Below, one piece after another: positions 42,132 through 51,327 of a stretch of 64,000 bases of DNA. The position numbers and the translations under genes are program-made. How positions within the stretch are numbered: position 1 is the first letter of the stretch; each line of letters begins with the position of its first letter. Source of the DNA: Streptomyces humidus (lineage in GTDB: Bacteria; Actinomycetota; Actinomycetes; Streptomycetales; Streptomycetaceae); the NCBI RefSeq assembly GCF_014649655.1, contig NZ_BMTL01000006.1:248001-312000 (forward strand), in the 5' to 3' direction. The notes beneath the pieces were generated by a model. It saw nothing but the letters and a program-made list of their open reading frames with translations, was not told the origin of the DNA and did no database searches.

Positions 42132-42830
42132 ATGCTGAACAAGTACGCGCGTGCATTCTTCACGCGTGTCCTCACACCGTTCGCCGCGTTTCTCATCCGC
42201 AGGGGCGTGAGCCCCGACACGGTCACGCTCCTCGGCACCGCCGGCGTGATCGCGGGCGCGCTGGTCTTCTATCCCGGGGGGGAGTTCTTCTGGGGCACGA
42301 TCGTGATCACGCTCTTCGTGTTCTCCGACCTCGTCGACGGCAACATGGCCCGGCAGCTCGGCCGCAGCAGCCGCTGGGGCGCCTTCCTGGACTCGACCCT
42401 CGACCGGGTCGCCGACGGCGCGATCTTCGGCGGCTTCGCCCTCTGGTACGCGGGCAACGGGAACGACAACGCCCTGTGCGCGGTGTCGATCTTCTGCCTG
42501 GCCAGCGGTCAGGTGGTGTCCTACACCAAGGCGCGGGGCGAGTCGATCGGCCTGCCGGTCGCCGTGAACGGGCTCGTGGAGCGGGCGGAGCGCCTGGTCA
42601 TCTCCCTGGTCGCCGCCGGTCTGGCCGGCCTGCACGGCTTCGGCGTGCCGGGCATCCAGGTGCTGCTGCCGATCGCCCTGTGGATCGTCGCCGTGGGCAG
42701 CATGATCACGCTGATCCAGCGCGTCGTCACGGTCCGGCGGGAGTCGGCGGAGGCCGAGGCGGCCGCGGCGCGCGAAGCCGGGGGACACGAGGCCCAGGGC
42801 GAGTCCCGGGGGAGCGAGGCCGCGAAGTGA
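42132..42830 (+). CDS. pgsA: Phosphatidylinositol phosphate synthase (CDP-alcohol phosphatidyltransferase)
   Basis: The 232-aa product starts at ATG 42132, after GGGAAGG. The CDP-alcohol motif is complete: D-x-x-D-G-N-M-A-R, then G-A-F-L-D-S-T-L-D near 68-91. Six membrane helices and a Glu/Ala-rich C-terminal tail follow. In actinobacteria the enzyme joins CDP-diacylglycerol with inositol 1-phosphate. It leads the set pgsA-patA-pimA for phosphatidylinositol mannosides, joined by 4-bp overlaps. A TACGAT -10-like hexamer lies at 42070. Confidence 0.93.
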   Translation: MLNKYARAFFTRVLTPFAAFLIRRGVSPDTVTLLGTAGVIAGALVFYPGGEFFWGTIVITLFVFSDLVDGNMARQLGRSSRWGAFLDSTLDRVADGAIFGGFALWYAGNGNDNALCAVSIFCLASGQVVSYTKARGESIGLPVAVNGLVERAERLVISLVAAGLAGLHGFGVPGIQVLLPIALWIVAVGSMITLIQRVVTVRRESAEAEAAAAREAGGHEAQGESRGSEAAK

Positions 42831-43744
42831 GCGCCCAGGAGCGGCTGGCCGACGCGCTGTACGGCCTCGGCTGGAGCACCGTCAAGAAGCTTCCCGAGCC
42901 GGTCGCCGTACGGCTCGGCCGCACCGTCGCCGACCTCGCGTGGAAGCGACGCGGCAAGGGCGTGCGGAGGCTGGAGAGCAACTACGCGCGCGTGGTGCCG
43001 GACGCGAGCCCCGAGCGCCTGGCCGAGCTCTCGCGCGCGGGGATGCGCTCCTATCTGCGGTACTGGATGGAGTCCTTCCGGCTGCCGGCCTGGAGCGTCG
43101 CGCGCGTGCGAAGCGGCTTCGACCCCAAGGGCCTGCACCATCTGACGGACGGCATCGCCTCCGGCCGGGGCGTCGTCCTCGCCCTGCCGCACATGGCGAA
43201 CTGGGACCTGGCCGGCGCCTGGGTCACCACCGAGCTGAAGACGCCGTTCACCACCGTCGCCGAGCGCCTGAAGCCGGAAACGCTGTACGACCGGTTCGTG
43301 GCCTACCGGGAGGGGCTCGGCATGGAGGTGCTGCCGCACACCGGCGGCACCGCGTTCGGCACCCTGGCCCGGCGGCTGCGCGAGGGCGGCCTGGTCTGTC
43401 TGGTCGCCGAGCGGGACCTGTCGGCCTCCGGCGTCGAGGTGGACTTCTTCGGGGACCGGATGCGGATGCCCGCGGGCCCGTCCCTGCTCGCCCAGCAGAC
43501 GGGCGCGCTCCTGCTCCCCGTCACCCTCTGGTACGACGACTCGCCCGTCATGCAGGGCCGCGTGCACCCACCGATCGAGACGCCCGGGTCAGGCACCCGG
43601 GCCGAGAAGACGTCCGTCATGACACAGGCCCTGGCGGACGCCTTCGCCACCGGCATCGCCGACCACCCGGAGGACTGGCACATGCTCCAGCGTTTGTGGC
43701 TCGCGGACCTGGAACCCCGCCCGTCGGACGGGGACCCGGCGTGA
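42827..43744 (+). CDS. Phosphatidylinositol mannoside acyltransferase (PatA-like)
   Basis: The 305-aa product starts at GTG 42827, overlapping pgsA (GTGA). It is of the lipid A acyltransferase (HtrB/LpxL) family: the H-x(4)-D catalytic motif is H-M-A-N-W-D near 123-128. It is followed by A-E-R-L-K-P-E near 145 and by A-E-R-D-L-S-A-S-G-V-E-V-D-F-F-G near 195-210. There is no clear membrane helix, and it probably acts at the inner face of the membrane. From position between pgsA and pimA, it acylates the mannose of PIM1/PIM2, as Rv2611c does in mycobacteria. Confidence 0.9.
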   Translation: MSAQERLADALYGLGWSTVKKLPEPVAVRLGRTVADLAWKRRGKGVRRLESNYARVVPDASPERLAELSRAGMRSYLRYWMESFRLPAWSVARVRSGFDPKGLHHLTDGIASGRGVVLALPHMANWDLAGAWVTTELKTPFTTVAERLKPETLYDRFVAYREGLGMEVLPHTGGTAFGTLARRLREGGLVCLVAERDLSASGVEVDFFGDRMRMPAGPSLLAQQTGALLLPVTLWYDDSPVMQGRVHPPIETPGSGTRAEKTSVMTQALADAFATGIADHPEDWHMLQRLWLADLEPRPSDGDPA

Positions 43745-44910
43745 GGATCGGCATCGTCTGCCCCTACTCCTGGGACGTGCCGGGCGGCGTCCAGTTCCAC
43801 ATCCGCGACCTCGCCGAGTACTTCCTCGGGCTCGGCCACGAGGTATCCGTCCTGGCCCCCGCCGACGACGACACCCCGCTGCCCCCGTACGTCGTCTCGG
43901 CCGGCCGCGCCGTCCCGGTGCCCTACAACGGCTCGGTCGCCCGCCTCAACTTCGGGTTCCTGTCCGCCGCGCGCGTGCGGCGCTGGCTGCACGACGGGGC
44001 GTTCGACGTCGTCCACATCCACGAGCCGACCTCGCCGTCCCTCGGCCTGCTGACCTGCTGGGCGGCGTCGGGGCCGATAGTGGCCACCTTCCACACGTCC
44101 AACCCGCGCTCGCGCGCGATGATCGCCGCCTACTCGATCCTTCAGGCAGCCCTGGAGAAGATCAGCGCGCGGATCGCGGTCAGCGAGTACGCCCGGCGCA
44201 CGCTGGTGGAGCACCTCGGCGGGGACGCGGTCGTCATCCCCAACGGCGTCGACGTCGACTTCTTCGCGCGGGCCGAGCCCAACCCCGCGTGGCAGGGCGA
44301 GACCCTCGGCTTCATCGGCCGCATCGACGAGCCCCGCAAGGGCCTGCCGGTGCTGATGAAGGCGCTGCCGCGGATCTTCGCCGAGCGGCCGGACGCCCGG
44401 CTGCTGGTCGCCGGCCGCGGCGACGAGAAGGAGGCGGTGGCGGACCTGCCCGGGGAACTGCGCGCGCGCGTGGAGTTCCTCGGCATGGTCAGCGACGAGG
44501 ACAAGGCGCGTTTCCTGCGCAGCGTCGACGTCTACGTCGCGCCCAACACGGGCGGCGAGAGCTTCGGCATCATCCTCGTCGAGGCCATGTCGGCCGGCGC
44601 CCCGGTGCTCGCCTCCGACCTCGACGCCTTCGCCCAGGTGCTCGACCAGGGCGCGGCGGGCGAGCTGTTCGCCAACGAGGACGCGGACGCGCTGGCCGAG
44701 GCGGCGGTGCGTCTCCTGGGCGACCCCGGGCGCAGGGCCGAACTGCGCGAGCGCGGCAGCGCGCACGTACGGCGCTTCGACTGGTCGACCGTCGGCGCCG
44801 ACATCCTGTCGGTGTACGAGACGGTGACGGGCGGCGCGGCGGCGGTGGCGGCCGAGGAGGACCGGGGGCCGACGGGCCTGCGCTCCAGACTCGGCCTGGC
44901 GCGGGAGTGA
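43741..44910 (+). CDS. pimA: Phosphatidylinositol alpha-mannosyltransferase (PimA-like GT4)
   Basis: The 389-aa product starts at GTG 43741, again a GTGA overlap. It has the GT-B fold: N-terminal lobe with I-G-I-V-C-P-Y-S-W-D-V-P-G-G-V-Q near 3-18, H-I-H-E-P near 98-102, and the C-terminal donor site with G-R-I-D-E-P-R-K-G near 193-201. The E-x(7)-E motif in G-G-E-S-F-G-I-I-L-V-E-A is near 270. It adds the first mannose from GDP-mannose to phosphatidylinositol. Its C-terminal ~25 residues are Ala/Glu-rich and variable-looking. Last gene of the three-gene PIM set. Confidence 0.91.
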   Translation: MRIGIVCPYSWDVPGGVQFHIRDLAEYFLGLGHEVSVLAPADDDTPLPPYVVSAGRAVPVPYNGSVARLNFGFLSAARVRRWLHDGAFDVVHIHEPTSPSLGLLTCWAASGPIVATFHTSNPRSRAMIAAYSILQAALEKISARIAVSEYARRTLVEHLGGDAVVIPNGVDVDFFARAEPNPAWQGETLGFIGRIDEPRKGLPVLMKALPRIFAERPDARLLVAGRGDEKEAVADLPGELRARVEFLGMVSDEDKARFLRSVDVYVAPNTGGESFGIILVEAMSAGAPVLASDLDAFAQVLDQGAAGELFANEDADALAEAAVRLLGDPGRRAELRERGSAHVRRFDWSTVGADILSVYETVTGGAAAVAAEEDRGPTGLRSRLGLARE

Positions 44911-45065
44911 CGGGCGCGCGCTCCCGGACCCGGCCCCGGCCGGCGCCGCCGAGCCGGGGCCGCGCCCGGGACGCCCGGCCGGAGCCCCGCGGTGAGGCGC
45001 CCGGGCGGGCGCCCGTCCTCCGCCGGGCGTACGGGCGCGGAGCACGCGCGCGTGAGACGCACGGG

Positions 45066-45071
45066 TAGCCT
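45066..45071 (+). promoter_or_regulatory. -10 element TAGCCT placed for a leaderless transcript
   Basis: TAGCCT ends 8 nt before GTG 45080 with no Shine-Dalgarno between them. Confidence 0.45.
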
Positions 45072-45079
45072 TGCCGCCC

Positions 45080-45622
45080 GTGACCGCAACCCTGATCTGG
45101 ATCCTGGCCGTCCTCGTCGTGATCGGCCTCTACCTGAGCTGGACGGCGGGACGACTGGACCGGCTGCACACCCGCATCGACGCCACCCGCGCCGCGCTGG
45201 ACGCGCAGTTGCTGCGCCGTGCCTCGGTGGCGCAGGAACTGGCCACCTCCAAGGTCCTCGATCCCGCGGCCTCGATCGTCCTGTACGAGGCCGCGCACGC
45301 CGCCCGGCAGGCCGAGGAGGAGCAGCGGGAGGTCGCCGAGAGCGAACTCAGCCAGGCCCTGCGGGCCGTCTTCGCGGACGCCCAGCAGCTGGACGGCGTG
45401 CGCGTGGCGCCCGGGGGAGAGGCGGCGGCCCGCGAGCTCACGGAGGCCGTCCGCCGGGTCCCCATGGCCCGCCGCTTCCACAACGACGCCGTGGGCGCGG
45501 CCCGCAGACTGCGCGAACACCGCAAGGTGCGCTGGTTCCGGCTCGCCGGCCACGCCCCGTTCCCGCTGGCCTTCGAGATGGACGACGAACCGCCGGCCGC
45601 ACTCGTGGACCGGGCGAGCTGA
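45080..45622 (+). CDS. LemA-like membrane-anchored protein
   Basis: The 180-aa product starts at GTG 45080. The first ~20 residues form one membrane helix ([15 protein letters not shown]). Helical, Ala-rich segments follow, including [13 protein letters not shown]. The C-terminal [13 protein letters not shown] and [13 protein letters not shown] resemble the end of LemA proteins. LemA function is not established. The match is partial, so another helical-bundle membrane protein is possible. It lies between pimA and pdxS. Confidence 0.6.
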   Translation: MTATLIWILAVLVVIGLYLSWTAGRLDRLHTRIDATRAALDAQLLRRASVAQELATSKVLDPAASIVLYEAAHAARQAEEEQREVAESELSQALRAVFADAQQLDGVRVAPGGEAAARELTEAVRRVPMARRFHNDAVGAARRLREHRKVRWFRLAGHAPFPLAFEMDDEPPAALVDRAS

Positions 45623-45725
45623 CGAAAAGGATCCACCGGCTGTTCATTGGCCCTTGCTGTGGACTGGCCCGCTCACGTTTCCTCGGTGCTGCACAAATCC
45701 TCTTTTAAGCGAGCGAGGTCACCCC

Positions 45726-46637
45726 GTGTCCAGCACGATCTCCGACAACCAGACCCCCGAGACCGGCACCGCGCGCGTGAAGCGCGGCATGGCCGAGCAG
45801 CTCAAGGGCGGCGTGATCATGGACGTCGTCACGCCGGAGCAGGCGAAGATCGCCGAGGACGCGGGCGCGGTCGCCGTCATGGCGCTCGAGCGGGTCCCGG
45901 CCGACATCCGCAAGGACGGCGGCGTGGCCCGCATGTCCGACCCCGACATGATCGAAGGCATCATCGAGGCCGTCTCGATCCCGGTCATGGCCAAGTCCCG
46001 CATCGGCCACTTCGTCGAGGCCCAGGTGCTGCAGTCGCTCGGCGTGGACTACATCGACGAGTCCGAGGTCCTCACCCCGGCCGACGAGGTCAACCACTCC
46101 GACAAGTTCGCGTTCACGACCCCCTTCGTCTGCGGCGCCACCAACCTGGGCGAGGCCCTGCGCCGCATCGCCGAGGGCGCCGCGATGATCCGCTCCAAGG
46201 GCGAGGCCGGCACCGGCAACGTCGTCGAGGCCGTCCGCCACCTGCGGCAGATCAAGAACGAGATCGCCCGGCTGCGCGGCTTCGACAACAACGAGCTGTA
46301 CGCCGCCGCCAAGGACCTGCGCGCCCCCTACGAGCTGGTCAAGGAGGTCGCCGAGCTCGGCAAGCTCCCCGTCGTGCTGTTCTCCGCCGGCGGCGTGGCG
46401 ACCCCGGCCGACGCCGCGCTGATGCGCCAGCTCGGCGCCGAGGGCGTCTTCGTCGGCTCCGGCATCTTCAAGTCCGGCGACCCGGCCAAGCGCGCCGCCG
46501 CCATCGTGAAGGCCACCACCTTCTACGACGACCCGAAGATCATCGCGGACGCGTCCCGCAACCTCGGCGAGGCCATGGTCGGCATCAACTGCGACACCCT
46601 GCCCGAGGCCGAGCGCTACGCCAACCGCGGCTGGTAA
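45726..46637 (+). CDS. pdxS: Pyridoxal 5'-phosphate synthase subunit PdxS
   Basis: The 303-aa product starts at GTG 45726, ~7 nt after a GAGCGAGG site. The (beta/alpha)8 barrel carries both catalytic lysines: the first in V-M-A-K-S-R-I-G-H near 88 and the second in [11 protein letters not shown] near 156. Also present are G-G-V-A-T-P-A-D-A and the end Y-A-N-R-G-W. It makes PLP from ribose 5-phosphate, glyceraldehyde 3-phosphate and ammonia supplied by PdxT, the next gene. The 103-nt upstream region is relatively A/T-rich. Confidence 0.97.
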   Translation: MSSTISDNQTPETGTARVKRGMAEQLKGGVIMDVVTPEQAKIAEDAGAVAVMALERVPADIRKDGGVARMSDPDMIEGIIEAVSIPVMAKSRIGHFVEAQVLQSLGVDYIDESEVLTPADEVNHSDKFAFTTPFVCGATNLGEALRRIAEGAAMIRSKGEAGTGNVVEAVRHLRQIKNEIARLRGFDNNELYAAAKDLRAPYELVKEVAELGKLPVVLFSAGGVATPADAALMRQLGAEGVFVGSGIFKSGDPAKRAAAIVKATTFYDDPKIIADASRNLGEAMVGINCDTLPEAERYANRGW

Positions 46638-46645
46638 TCGTCCTC

Positions 46646-47257
46646 ATGAGCAACGAAGTCCCTGTCATAGGCGTCCTGGCCCTCCAGGGCGACGTACGGG
46701 AGCATCTCGTCGCCCTGGCCGCGGCCGACGCCGTGGCCAGGCCGGTGCGTCGCCCCGAGGAACTGGCCGGGGTCGACGGCCTCGTCCTGCCCGGCGGAGA
46801 GTCCACGACCATCTCCAAGCTGGCCGTCCTCTTCGGCGTGATGGAACCGCTCCGCGCGCGCGTGCGGAGCGGGATGCCCGTCTACGGCACCTGCGCGGGC
46901 CTGATCCTGCTCGCCGACAAGATCCTCGACCCGCGCTCGGGTCAGGAGACCGTCGGCGGCATCGACATGATCGTGCGCCGCAACGCCTTCGGACGGCAGA
47001 ACGAGTCCTTCGAGGCGTCCGTGGACGTCGAGGGCGTCGCCGGCGCTCCCGTCGACGGCGTGTTCATCCGCGCCCCCTGGGTGGAGTCGGTCGGCGCGGC
47101 GGCCGAGGTGCTCGCCGAGCACGACGGTCACATCGTCGCGGTCCGTCAGGGCAACGCGCTCGCCACGTCGTTCCACCCGGAGCTGACCGGCGACCACCGC
47201 GTGCACTCCCTGTTCGTCGACATGGTGCGCGCGAACCGGGCGGCCGAGTCCTTGTAG
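46646..47257 (+). CDS. pdxT: Pyridoxal 5'-phosphate synthase glutaminase subunit PdxT
   Basis: The 203-aa product starts at ATG 46646, 8 nt after pdxS. Class I glutaminase: substrate loop L-P-G-G-E-S-T-T near 49-56, nucleophile elbow G-T-C-A-G near 83-87, and the H-P-E-L near 177 that completes the Cys-His-Glu triad. It splits glutamine and passes ammonia to PdxS in the 24-subunit PLP synthase. Translation from the same message as pdxS is likely. Confidence 0.96.
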   Translation: MSNEVPVIGVLALQGDVREHLVALAAADAVARPVRRPEELAGVDGLVLPGGESTTISKLAVLFGVMEPLRARVRSGMPVYGTCAGLILLADKILDPRSGQETVGGIDMIVRRNAFGRQNESFEASVDVEGVAGAPVDGVFIRAPWVESVGAAAEVLAEHDGHIVAVRQGNALATSFHPELTGDHRVHSLFVDMVRANRAAESL

Positions 47258-47331
47258 GATTCGGGGGTCCCCCAGGCTCTCGACGTCCGGGGGAGTTCGG
47301 ACGAGACGGGTTACGCGAAGGAGACAGGCAG

Positions 47332-48084
47332 ATGTCCGGCCACTCTAAATGGGCTACGACGAAGCACAAGAAGGCCGTGATCGACGCCAAGCGCGGCAAG
47401 CTCTTCGCGAAGCTGATCAAGAACATCGAGGTCGCGGCGCGCATGGGCGGCGTGGACCTGGAAGGCAACCCCACGCTGTACGACGCCGTGCAGAAGGCCA
47501 AGAAGTCGTCGGTTCCGAACAAGAACATCGACTCGGCGATCAAGCGCGGCGGCGGTCTCGAAGCCGGTGGCGCCGACTACGAGACGATCATGTACGAGGG
47601 TTACGGCCCGAACGGCGTGGCCGTGCTCATCGAGTGCCTCACCGACAACCGCAACCGGGCCGCCTCCGACGTGCGCGTCGCCATGACCCGCAACGGCGGC
47701 TCCATGGCCGACCCCGGCTCCGTGTCGTACCTCTTCAACCGCAAGGGCGTCGTGATCGTCCCCAAGGGCGAGCTGGGCGAGGACGACGTGCTGGGCGCGG
47801 TGCTCGACGCGGGCGCCGAGGAGGTCAACGACCTCGGCGAGTCCTTCGAGGTGCTCAGCGAGGCCACCGACCTGGTCGCGGTGCGCACGGCCCTCCAGGA
47901 GGCCGGCATCGACTACGACTCCGCCGACGCCAACTTCGTCCCGACCATGCAGGTCGAGCTGGACGAGGAAGGCGCGAGGAAGATCTTCAAGCTGATCGAC
48001 GCGCTGGAGGACAGCGACGACGTGCAGAACGTCTTCGCCAACTTCGACGTCAGCGACGAGGTCATGGAGAAGGTCGACGCGTAG
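47332..48084 (+). CDS. yebC: YebC/PmpR-family regulatory protein
   Basis: The 250-aa product starts at ATG 47332, 10 nt after GAAGGAG. The start [14 protein letters not shown] and the motif [10 protein letters not shown] near 88-97 are hallmarks of the family. Members act as transcription regulators, and recent bacterial work links them to relief of ribosome stalling. The gene sits just upstream of ruvCAB, an arrangement found in many bacteria. A hairpin follows at 48108. Confidence 0.96.
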   Translation: MSGHSKWATTKHKKAVIDAKRGKLFAKLIKNIEVAARMGGVDLEGNPTLYDAVQKAKKSSVPNKNIDSAIKRGGGLEAGGADYETIMYEGYGPNGVAVLIECLTDNRNRAASDVRVAMTRNGGSMADPGSVSYLFNRKGVVIVPKGELGEDDVLGAVLDAGAEEVNDLGESFEVLSEATDLVAVRTALQEAGIDYDSADANFVPTMQVELDEEGARKIFKLIDALEDSDDVQNVFANFDVSDEVMEKVDA

Positions 48085-48107
48085 GGCCGCCGCGAACCGG
48101 GCGGACC

Positions 48108-48143
48108 CGTCGGGCCGGTGGGACACGTCCTGCCGGCCCGACG
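48108..48143 (+). terminator. Hairpin between yebC and ruvC
   Basis: CGTCGGGCCGG (48108-48118) pairs with CCGGCCCGACG (48133-48143), with an inner GGAC/GTCC helper pair in the loop. Confidence 0.7.
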
Positions 48144-48244
48144 TCGTTGTCGGTGCCTGCGGATAGCCTGACGACGTCAGAGACCGGACGGACGACGTCC
48201 GAGGTCACCGGGCGACGGACGGCCGGCGGTGAAGGGGAGGGCGC

Positions 48245-48793
48245 GTGCGGGTACTGGGTGTGGACCCCGGACTGACCCGGTGCGGTCTCGGCGTCGTCGA
48301 GGGCGTCGCGGGACGACCGCTCACCATGCTCGGCGTGGGCGTCGTACGCACGCCCGCCGACGCCGAGTTGGGGCAGCGCCTGGTCGCCGTGGAGCAGGGC
48401 ATGGAGCGCTGGCTCGACGAACACCGGCCTGAACTCGTCGCCGTGGAGCGGGTTTTCAGCCAACACAACGTGCGCACGGTCATGGGCACCGCCCAGGCCA
48501 GCGCCGTCGCGATGCTGTGCGCGGCCCGCCGCGGCATCCCCGTCGCTCTGCACACCCCCAGCGAGGTCAAGGCCGCCGTCACCGGCAGCGGACGCGCAGA
48601 CAAGGCCCAGGTCGGCGCGATGGTCACGCGCCTGCTCCGGCTCGACGCGCCCCCCAAGCCGGCCGACGCCGCCGACGCCCTCGCGCTCGCCATCTGCCAC
48701 ATCTGGCGCGCCCCCGCACAGAACCGACTCCAGCAGGCCGTCGCCCTCCACGCGGCCCGTTCCCCGATCCCTTCGAAAGGCCGTACGGCATGA
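48245..48793 (+). CDS. ruvC: Holliday junction resolvase RuvC
   Basis: The 182-aa product starts at GTG 48245, ~6 nt after AAGGGGAGG. Active-site acids: the Asp in L-G-V-D-P-G near 4-9, Glu in V-A-V-E-R-V-F near 68, and the pair in D-A-A-D-A-L-A near 140-146. It cuts four-way junctions symmetrically after RuvAB branch migration. Its stop overlaps ruvA (ATGA). Confidence 0.97.
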   Translation: MRVLGVDPGLTRCGLGVVEGVAGRPLTMLGVGVVRTPADAELGQRLVAVEQGMERWLDEHRPELVAVERVFSQHNVRTVMGTAQASAVAMLCAARRGIPVALHTPSEVKAAVTGSGRADKAQVGAMVTRLLRLDAPPKPADAADALALAICHIWRAPAQNRLQQAVALHAARSPIPSKGRTA

Positions 48794-49395
48794 TCGCCTT
48801 CGTCAGCGGCACGGTCGCCGCACTCGCTCCCGACTCCGCGGTGATCGAGGTGGGCGGCGTGGGCATGGCCCTGCAGTGCACGCCGAACACGCTGTCCACG
48901 CTCCGGCTCGGCCGGCCGGCGAAGCTCGCCACCTCCCTCGTCGTACGGGAGGACTCGCTGACCCTGTACGGCTTCGTGGACGACGACGAACGCCAGGTCT
49001 TCGAGCTGCTGCAGACCGCGAGCGGCGTCGGCCCGCGGCTGGCCCAGGCCATGCTGGCGGTGCACGCCCCGGACGCGCTGCGCCGGGCCGTGGCCACGGG
49101 CGACGAGAAGGCGCTGATCGCGGTGCCGGGCATCGGCAAGAGGGGCGCCCAGAAACTGCTCCTCGAGCTCAAGGACAGGCTGGGCGAGCCGGTCGGCGCC
49201 CCCGTGGTCGGCGCGCCGGTCACCAGCGGCTGGCGCGACCAGCTGCACGCCGCTCTGATCGGCCTCGGGTACGCCACCCGCGAGGCCGACGAGGCGGTCG
49301 TCGCCGTGACCCCGCAGGCCGAGGCCGCCGAGGGCACGCCCCAGGTGGGCCCGCTGCTGAAGGCCGCCCTGCAGACCCTGAACCGCGCCCGCTAG
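48790..49395 (+). CDS. ruvA: Holliday junction branch migration protein RuvA
   Basis: The 201-aa product starts at ATG 48790, inside the ruvC stop. Domains: OB-fold (~1-64), helix-hairpin-helix pair (S-G-V-G-P-R-L-A near 78, then V-P-G-I-G-K-R-G near 114), and the C-terminal RuvB-binding helices (A-L-I-G-L-G-Y near 154). It forms the tetramer that holds the junction flat and loads RuvB. Confidence 0.97.
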   Translation: MIAFVSGTVAALAPDSAVIEVGGVGMALQCTPNTLSTLRLGRPAKLATSLVVREDSLTLYGFVDDDERQVFELLQTASGVGPRLAQAMLAVHAPDALRRAVATGDEKALIAVPGIGKRGAQKLLLELKDRLGEPVGAPVVGAPVTSGWRDQLHAALIGLGYATREADEAVVAVTPQAEAAEGTPQVGPLLKAALQTLNRAR

Positions 49396-49405
49396 GAGAA
49401 CGTCA

Positions 49406-50500
49406 GTGAACTGGGACGACACGAGCGACGAGACCGCCCCCGAGCGGCTCGCCGACCCCGCCGCGGAACGACTGGTGGGCTCTGTCGCCGACGGGGAGGA
49501 CCAGGCGGTCGAGGCCGCCCTGCGCCCCAAGGACCTGGGCGAGTTCATCGGTCAGGAGAAGGTCCGTGAACAGCTCGACCTCGTCCTGCGCGCCGCACGC
49601 GCGCGGGGCGCGACCGCCGACCACGTGCTGCTCTCCGGCGCGCCCGGCCTGGGCAAGACCACCCTCTCGATGATCATCGCCGCCGAGATGGGCGCCCCGA
49701 TCCGCATCACCAGCGGTCCCGCCATCCAGCACGCGGGCGACCTCGCGGCGATCCTGTCCTCCCTGCAGGAGGGCGAGGTCCTCTTCCTCGACGAGATCCA
49801 CCGCATGTCCCGGCCCGCCGAGGAGATGCTGTACATGGCGATGGAGGACTTCCGCGTCGACGTCATCGTCGGCAAGGGGCCCGGCGCCACCGCCATCCCG
49901 CTCGAACTGCCCCCCTTCACCCTGGTCGGCGCCACCACGCGCGCGGGGCTGCTGCCGCCCCCGCTGCGCGACCGGTTCGGCTTCACCGCCCACATGGAGT
50001 TCTACGAGCCCGGCGAACTCCAGCGCGTGATCCACCGTTCGGCCGACCTGCTCGACGTGGCGATCGACCCCGCCGGCGCCGCCGAGATCGCCGGCCGCTC
50101 CCGCGGCACCCCCCGTATCGCCAACCGTCTGCTGCGCCGGGTGCGCGACTACGCGCAGGTCAAGGCCGACGGGAACGTCACCCGTGAGATCGCGGCGGCG
50201 GCCCTCAAGGTCTACGAGGTGGACGAGCGCGGGCTGGACCGCCTGGACCGAGCGGTCCTGGAAGCCCTGCTGAAGCTGTTCGCGGGCGGTCCGGTCGGCC
50301 TGTCCACCCTCGCCGTCGCGGTGGGGGAGGAGCGCGAGACCGTCGAGGAGGTCGCCGAGCCGTTCCTCGTCAGGGAGGGTCTGCTGGCCCGTACGCCGCG
50401 GGGCAGGGTGGCCACCCCGGCGGCGTGGACGCACCTGGGGCTCACGCCCTCGCGCCCCCAGGCCCTGGGCGGCGGGCAACCAGACCTGTTCGGTACGTGA
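49406..50500 (+). CDS. ruvB: Holliday junction branch migration ATPase RuvB
   Basis: The 364-aa product starts at GTG 49406, 10 nt after ruvA and after AGGAGAA. Walker A is G-A-P-G-L-G-K-T-T near 74-82, Walker B is L-F-L-D-E-I-H-R near 127, the sensor region G-A-T-T-R-A-G near 173, and the winged-helix end [11 protein letters not shown]. The first ~35 residues are acidic and variable. It drives DNA through the RuvAB complex. Confidence 0.97.
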   Translation: MNWDDTSDETAPERLADPAAERLVGSVADGEDQAVEAALRPKDLGEFIGQEKVREQLDLVLRAARARGATADHVLLSGAPGLGKTTLSMIIAAEMGAPIRITSGPAIQHAGDLAAILSSLQEGEVLFLDEIHRMSRPAEEMLYMAMEDFRVDVIVGKGPGATAIPLELPPFTLVGATTRAGLLPPPLRDRFGFTAHMEFYEPGELQRVIHRSADLLDVAIDPAGAAEIAGRSRGTPRIANRLLRRVRDYAQVKADGNVTREIAAAALKVYEVDERGLDRLDRAVLEALLKLFAGGPVGLSTLAVAVGEERETVEEVAEPFLVREGLLARTPRGRVATPAAWTHLGLTPSRPQALGGGQPDLFGT

Positions 50501-50559
50501 TGCGCGGGGCCGCGGCCGGGGCTTTGGCCGGGAGGGGAACCCAGGTGCCATGCTGGGCG

Positions 50560-50589
50560 TTGTTCCCTGCGCGCGGACTCGCTTAGACT
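50560..50589 (+). promoter_or_regulatory. Vegetative promoter of yajC-secDF-apt
   Basis: TTGTTC (50560-50565), an 18-nt spacer and TAGACT (50584-50589) fit the HrdB consensus. The message would have an ~80-nt leader before yajC. Confidence 0.65.
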
Positions 50590-50676
50590 CCGCCGATGCC
50601 GCAGTTGTCGGCAGCACACAACCCCCATCCATCAGGCCGCTCAAGCGTCGCGGTCGTTTGAAGGAAGTTCCGACCC

Positions 50677-51195
50677 GTGAGTCCTGTGACCCTCCTCCCG
50701 TTCATCGTGCTCATCGGGGCCATGTTCCTGATGACCAGGTCGGCCAAGAAGAAGCAGCAGCAAGCGGCCGCCATGCGCAACGACCTGCAGCCCGGCAGCG
50801 GTGTCCGCACCATCGGGGGCATGTACGCGACGGTCAAGGAGGTCAGTGACGACACGATCCTCCTCGATGCGGGGCCGGGCGTGGAACTGCTCTTCGCGAA
50901 GAACTCGATCGGTGCCGTCCTGACCGACGACGAGTACAACCGCATCGTCCACGGCATCGAGCACGACCTGAAGTCCGACACCGACATCGTCCCGGACGAC
51001 GCCTCCTCCCTCACCGACTCCGCCGGTGCCGACGAGCCCGCCGACGAAGCTGTCGCCGCCTCCGACGAGAAGGCCGTCGACCTCGGCAAGAAGGACGGAC
51101 CCGACGAGGTCCGGGAGAAGGCCGCCGAGACCGGGCAGGCCGACGCCGACGAAGAGCCGAAGAAGACCGACGGCGACTCCGACACGAAGAAGTAG
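50677..51195 (+). CDS. yajC: Preprotein translocase subunit YajC
   Basis: The 172-aa product starts at GTG 50677, after GAAGGAAG. A single membrane helix (L-L-P-F-I-V-L-I-G-A-M-F-L-M, ~5-18) precedes R-S-A-K-K-K-Q-Q-Q and the conserved core (G-S-G-V-R-T-I-G-G-M-Y near 39-49). The last ~75 residues are an acidic Asp/Glu/Lys tail not found in short YajC proteins. It accompanies SecDF at the SecYEG channel. Confidence 0.93.
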   Translation: MSPVTLLPFIVLIGAMFLMTRSAKKKQQQAAAMRNDLQPGSGVRTIGGMYATVKEVSDDTILLDAGPGVELLFAKNSIGAVLTDDEYNRIVHGIEHDLKSDTDIVPDDASSLTDSAGADEPADEAVAASDEKAVDLGKKDGPDEVREKAAETGQADADEEPKKTDGDSDTKK

Positions 51196-51204
51196 CCATG
51201 GTCC

Positions 51205-51235
51205 CGGCGCGTACGGGCCACACCCGTACGCGCCG
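51205..51235 (+). terminator. Hairpin between yajC and secD
   Basis: A perfect 13-bp stem (51205-51217 with 51223-51235, CGGCGCGTACGGG/CCCGTACGCGCCG) and a 5-nt loop, 10 nt after the yajC stop. It may partially terminate or process the yajC-secD message. Confidence 0.65.
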
Positions 51236-51327
51236 TGGCGCGCATCTCGCCAGGGGATCCCGACACCATGTCATGGCCGCCGCCGCGCTGACCCGGCGCG
51301 ACGCGGCCCGAGAGGGAGTACGAGAAG

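Noticed and set aside
48147..48169. TTGTCG/TAGCCT promoter before ruvC
   Set aside because: The hexamers are good but the spacer is only 11 nt, too short for a vegetative promoter.
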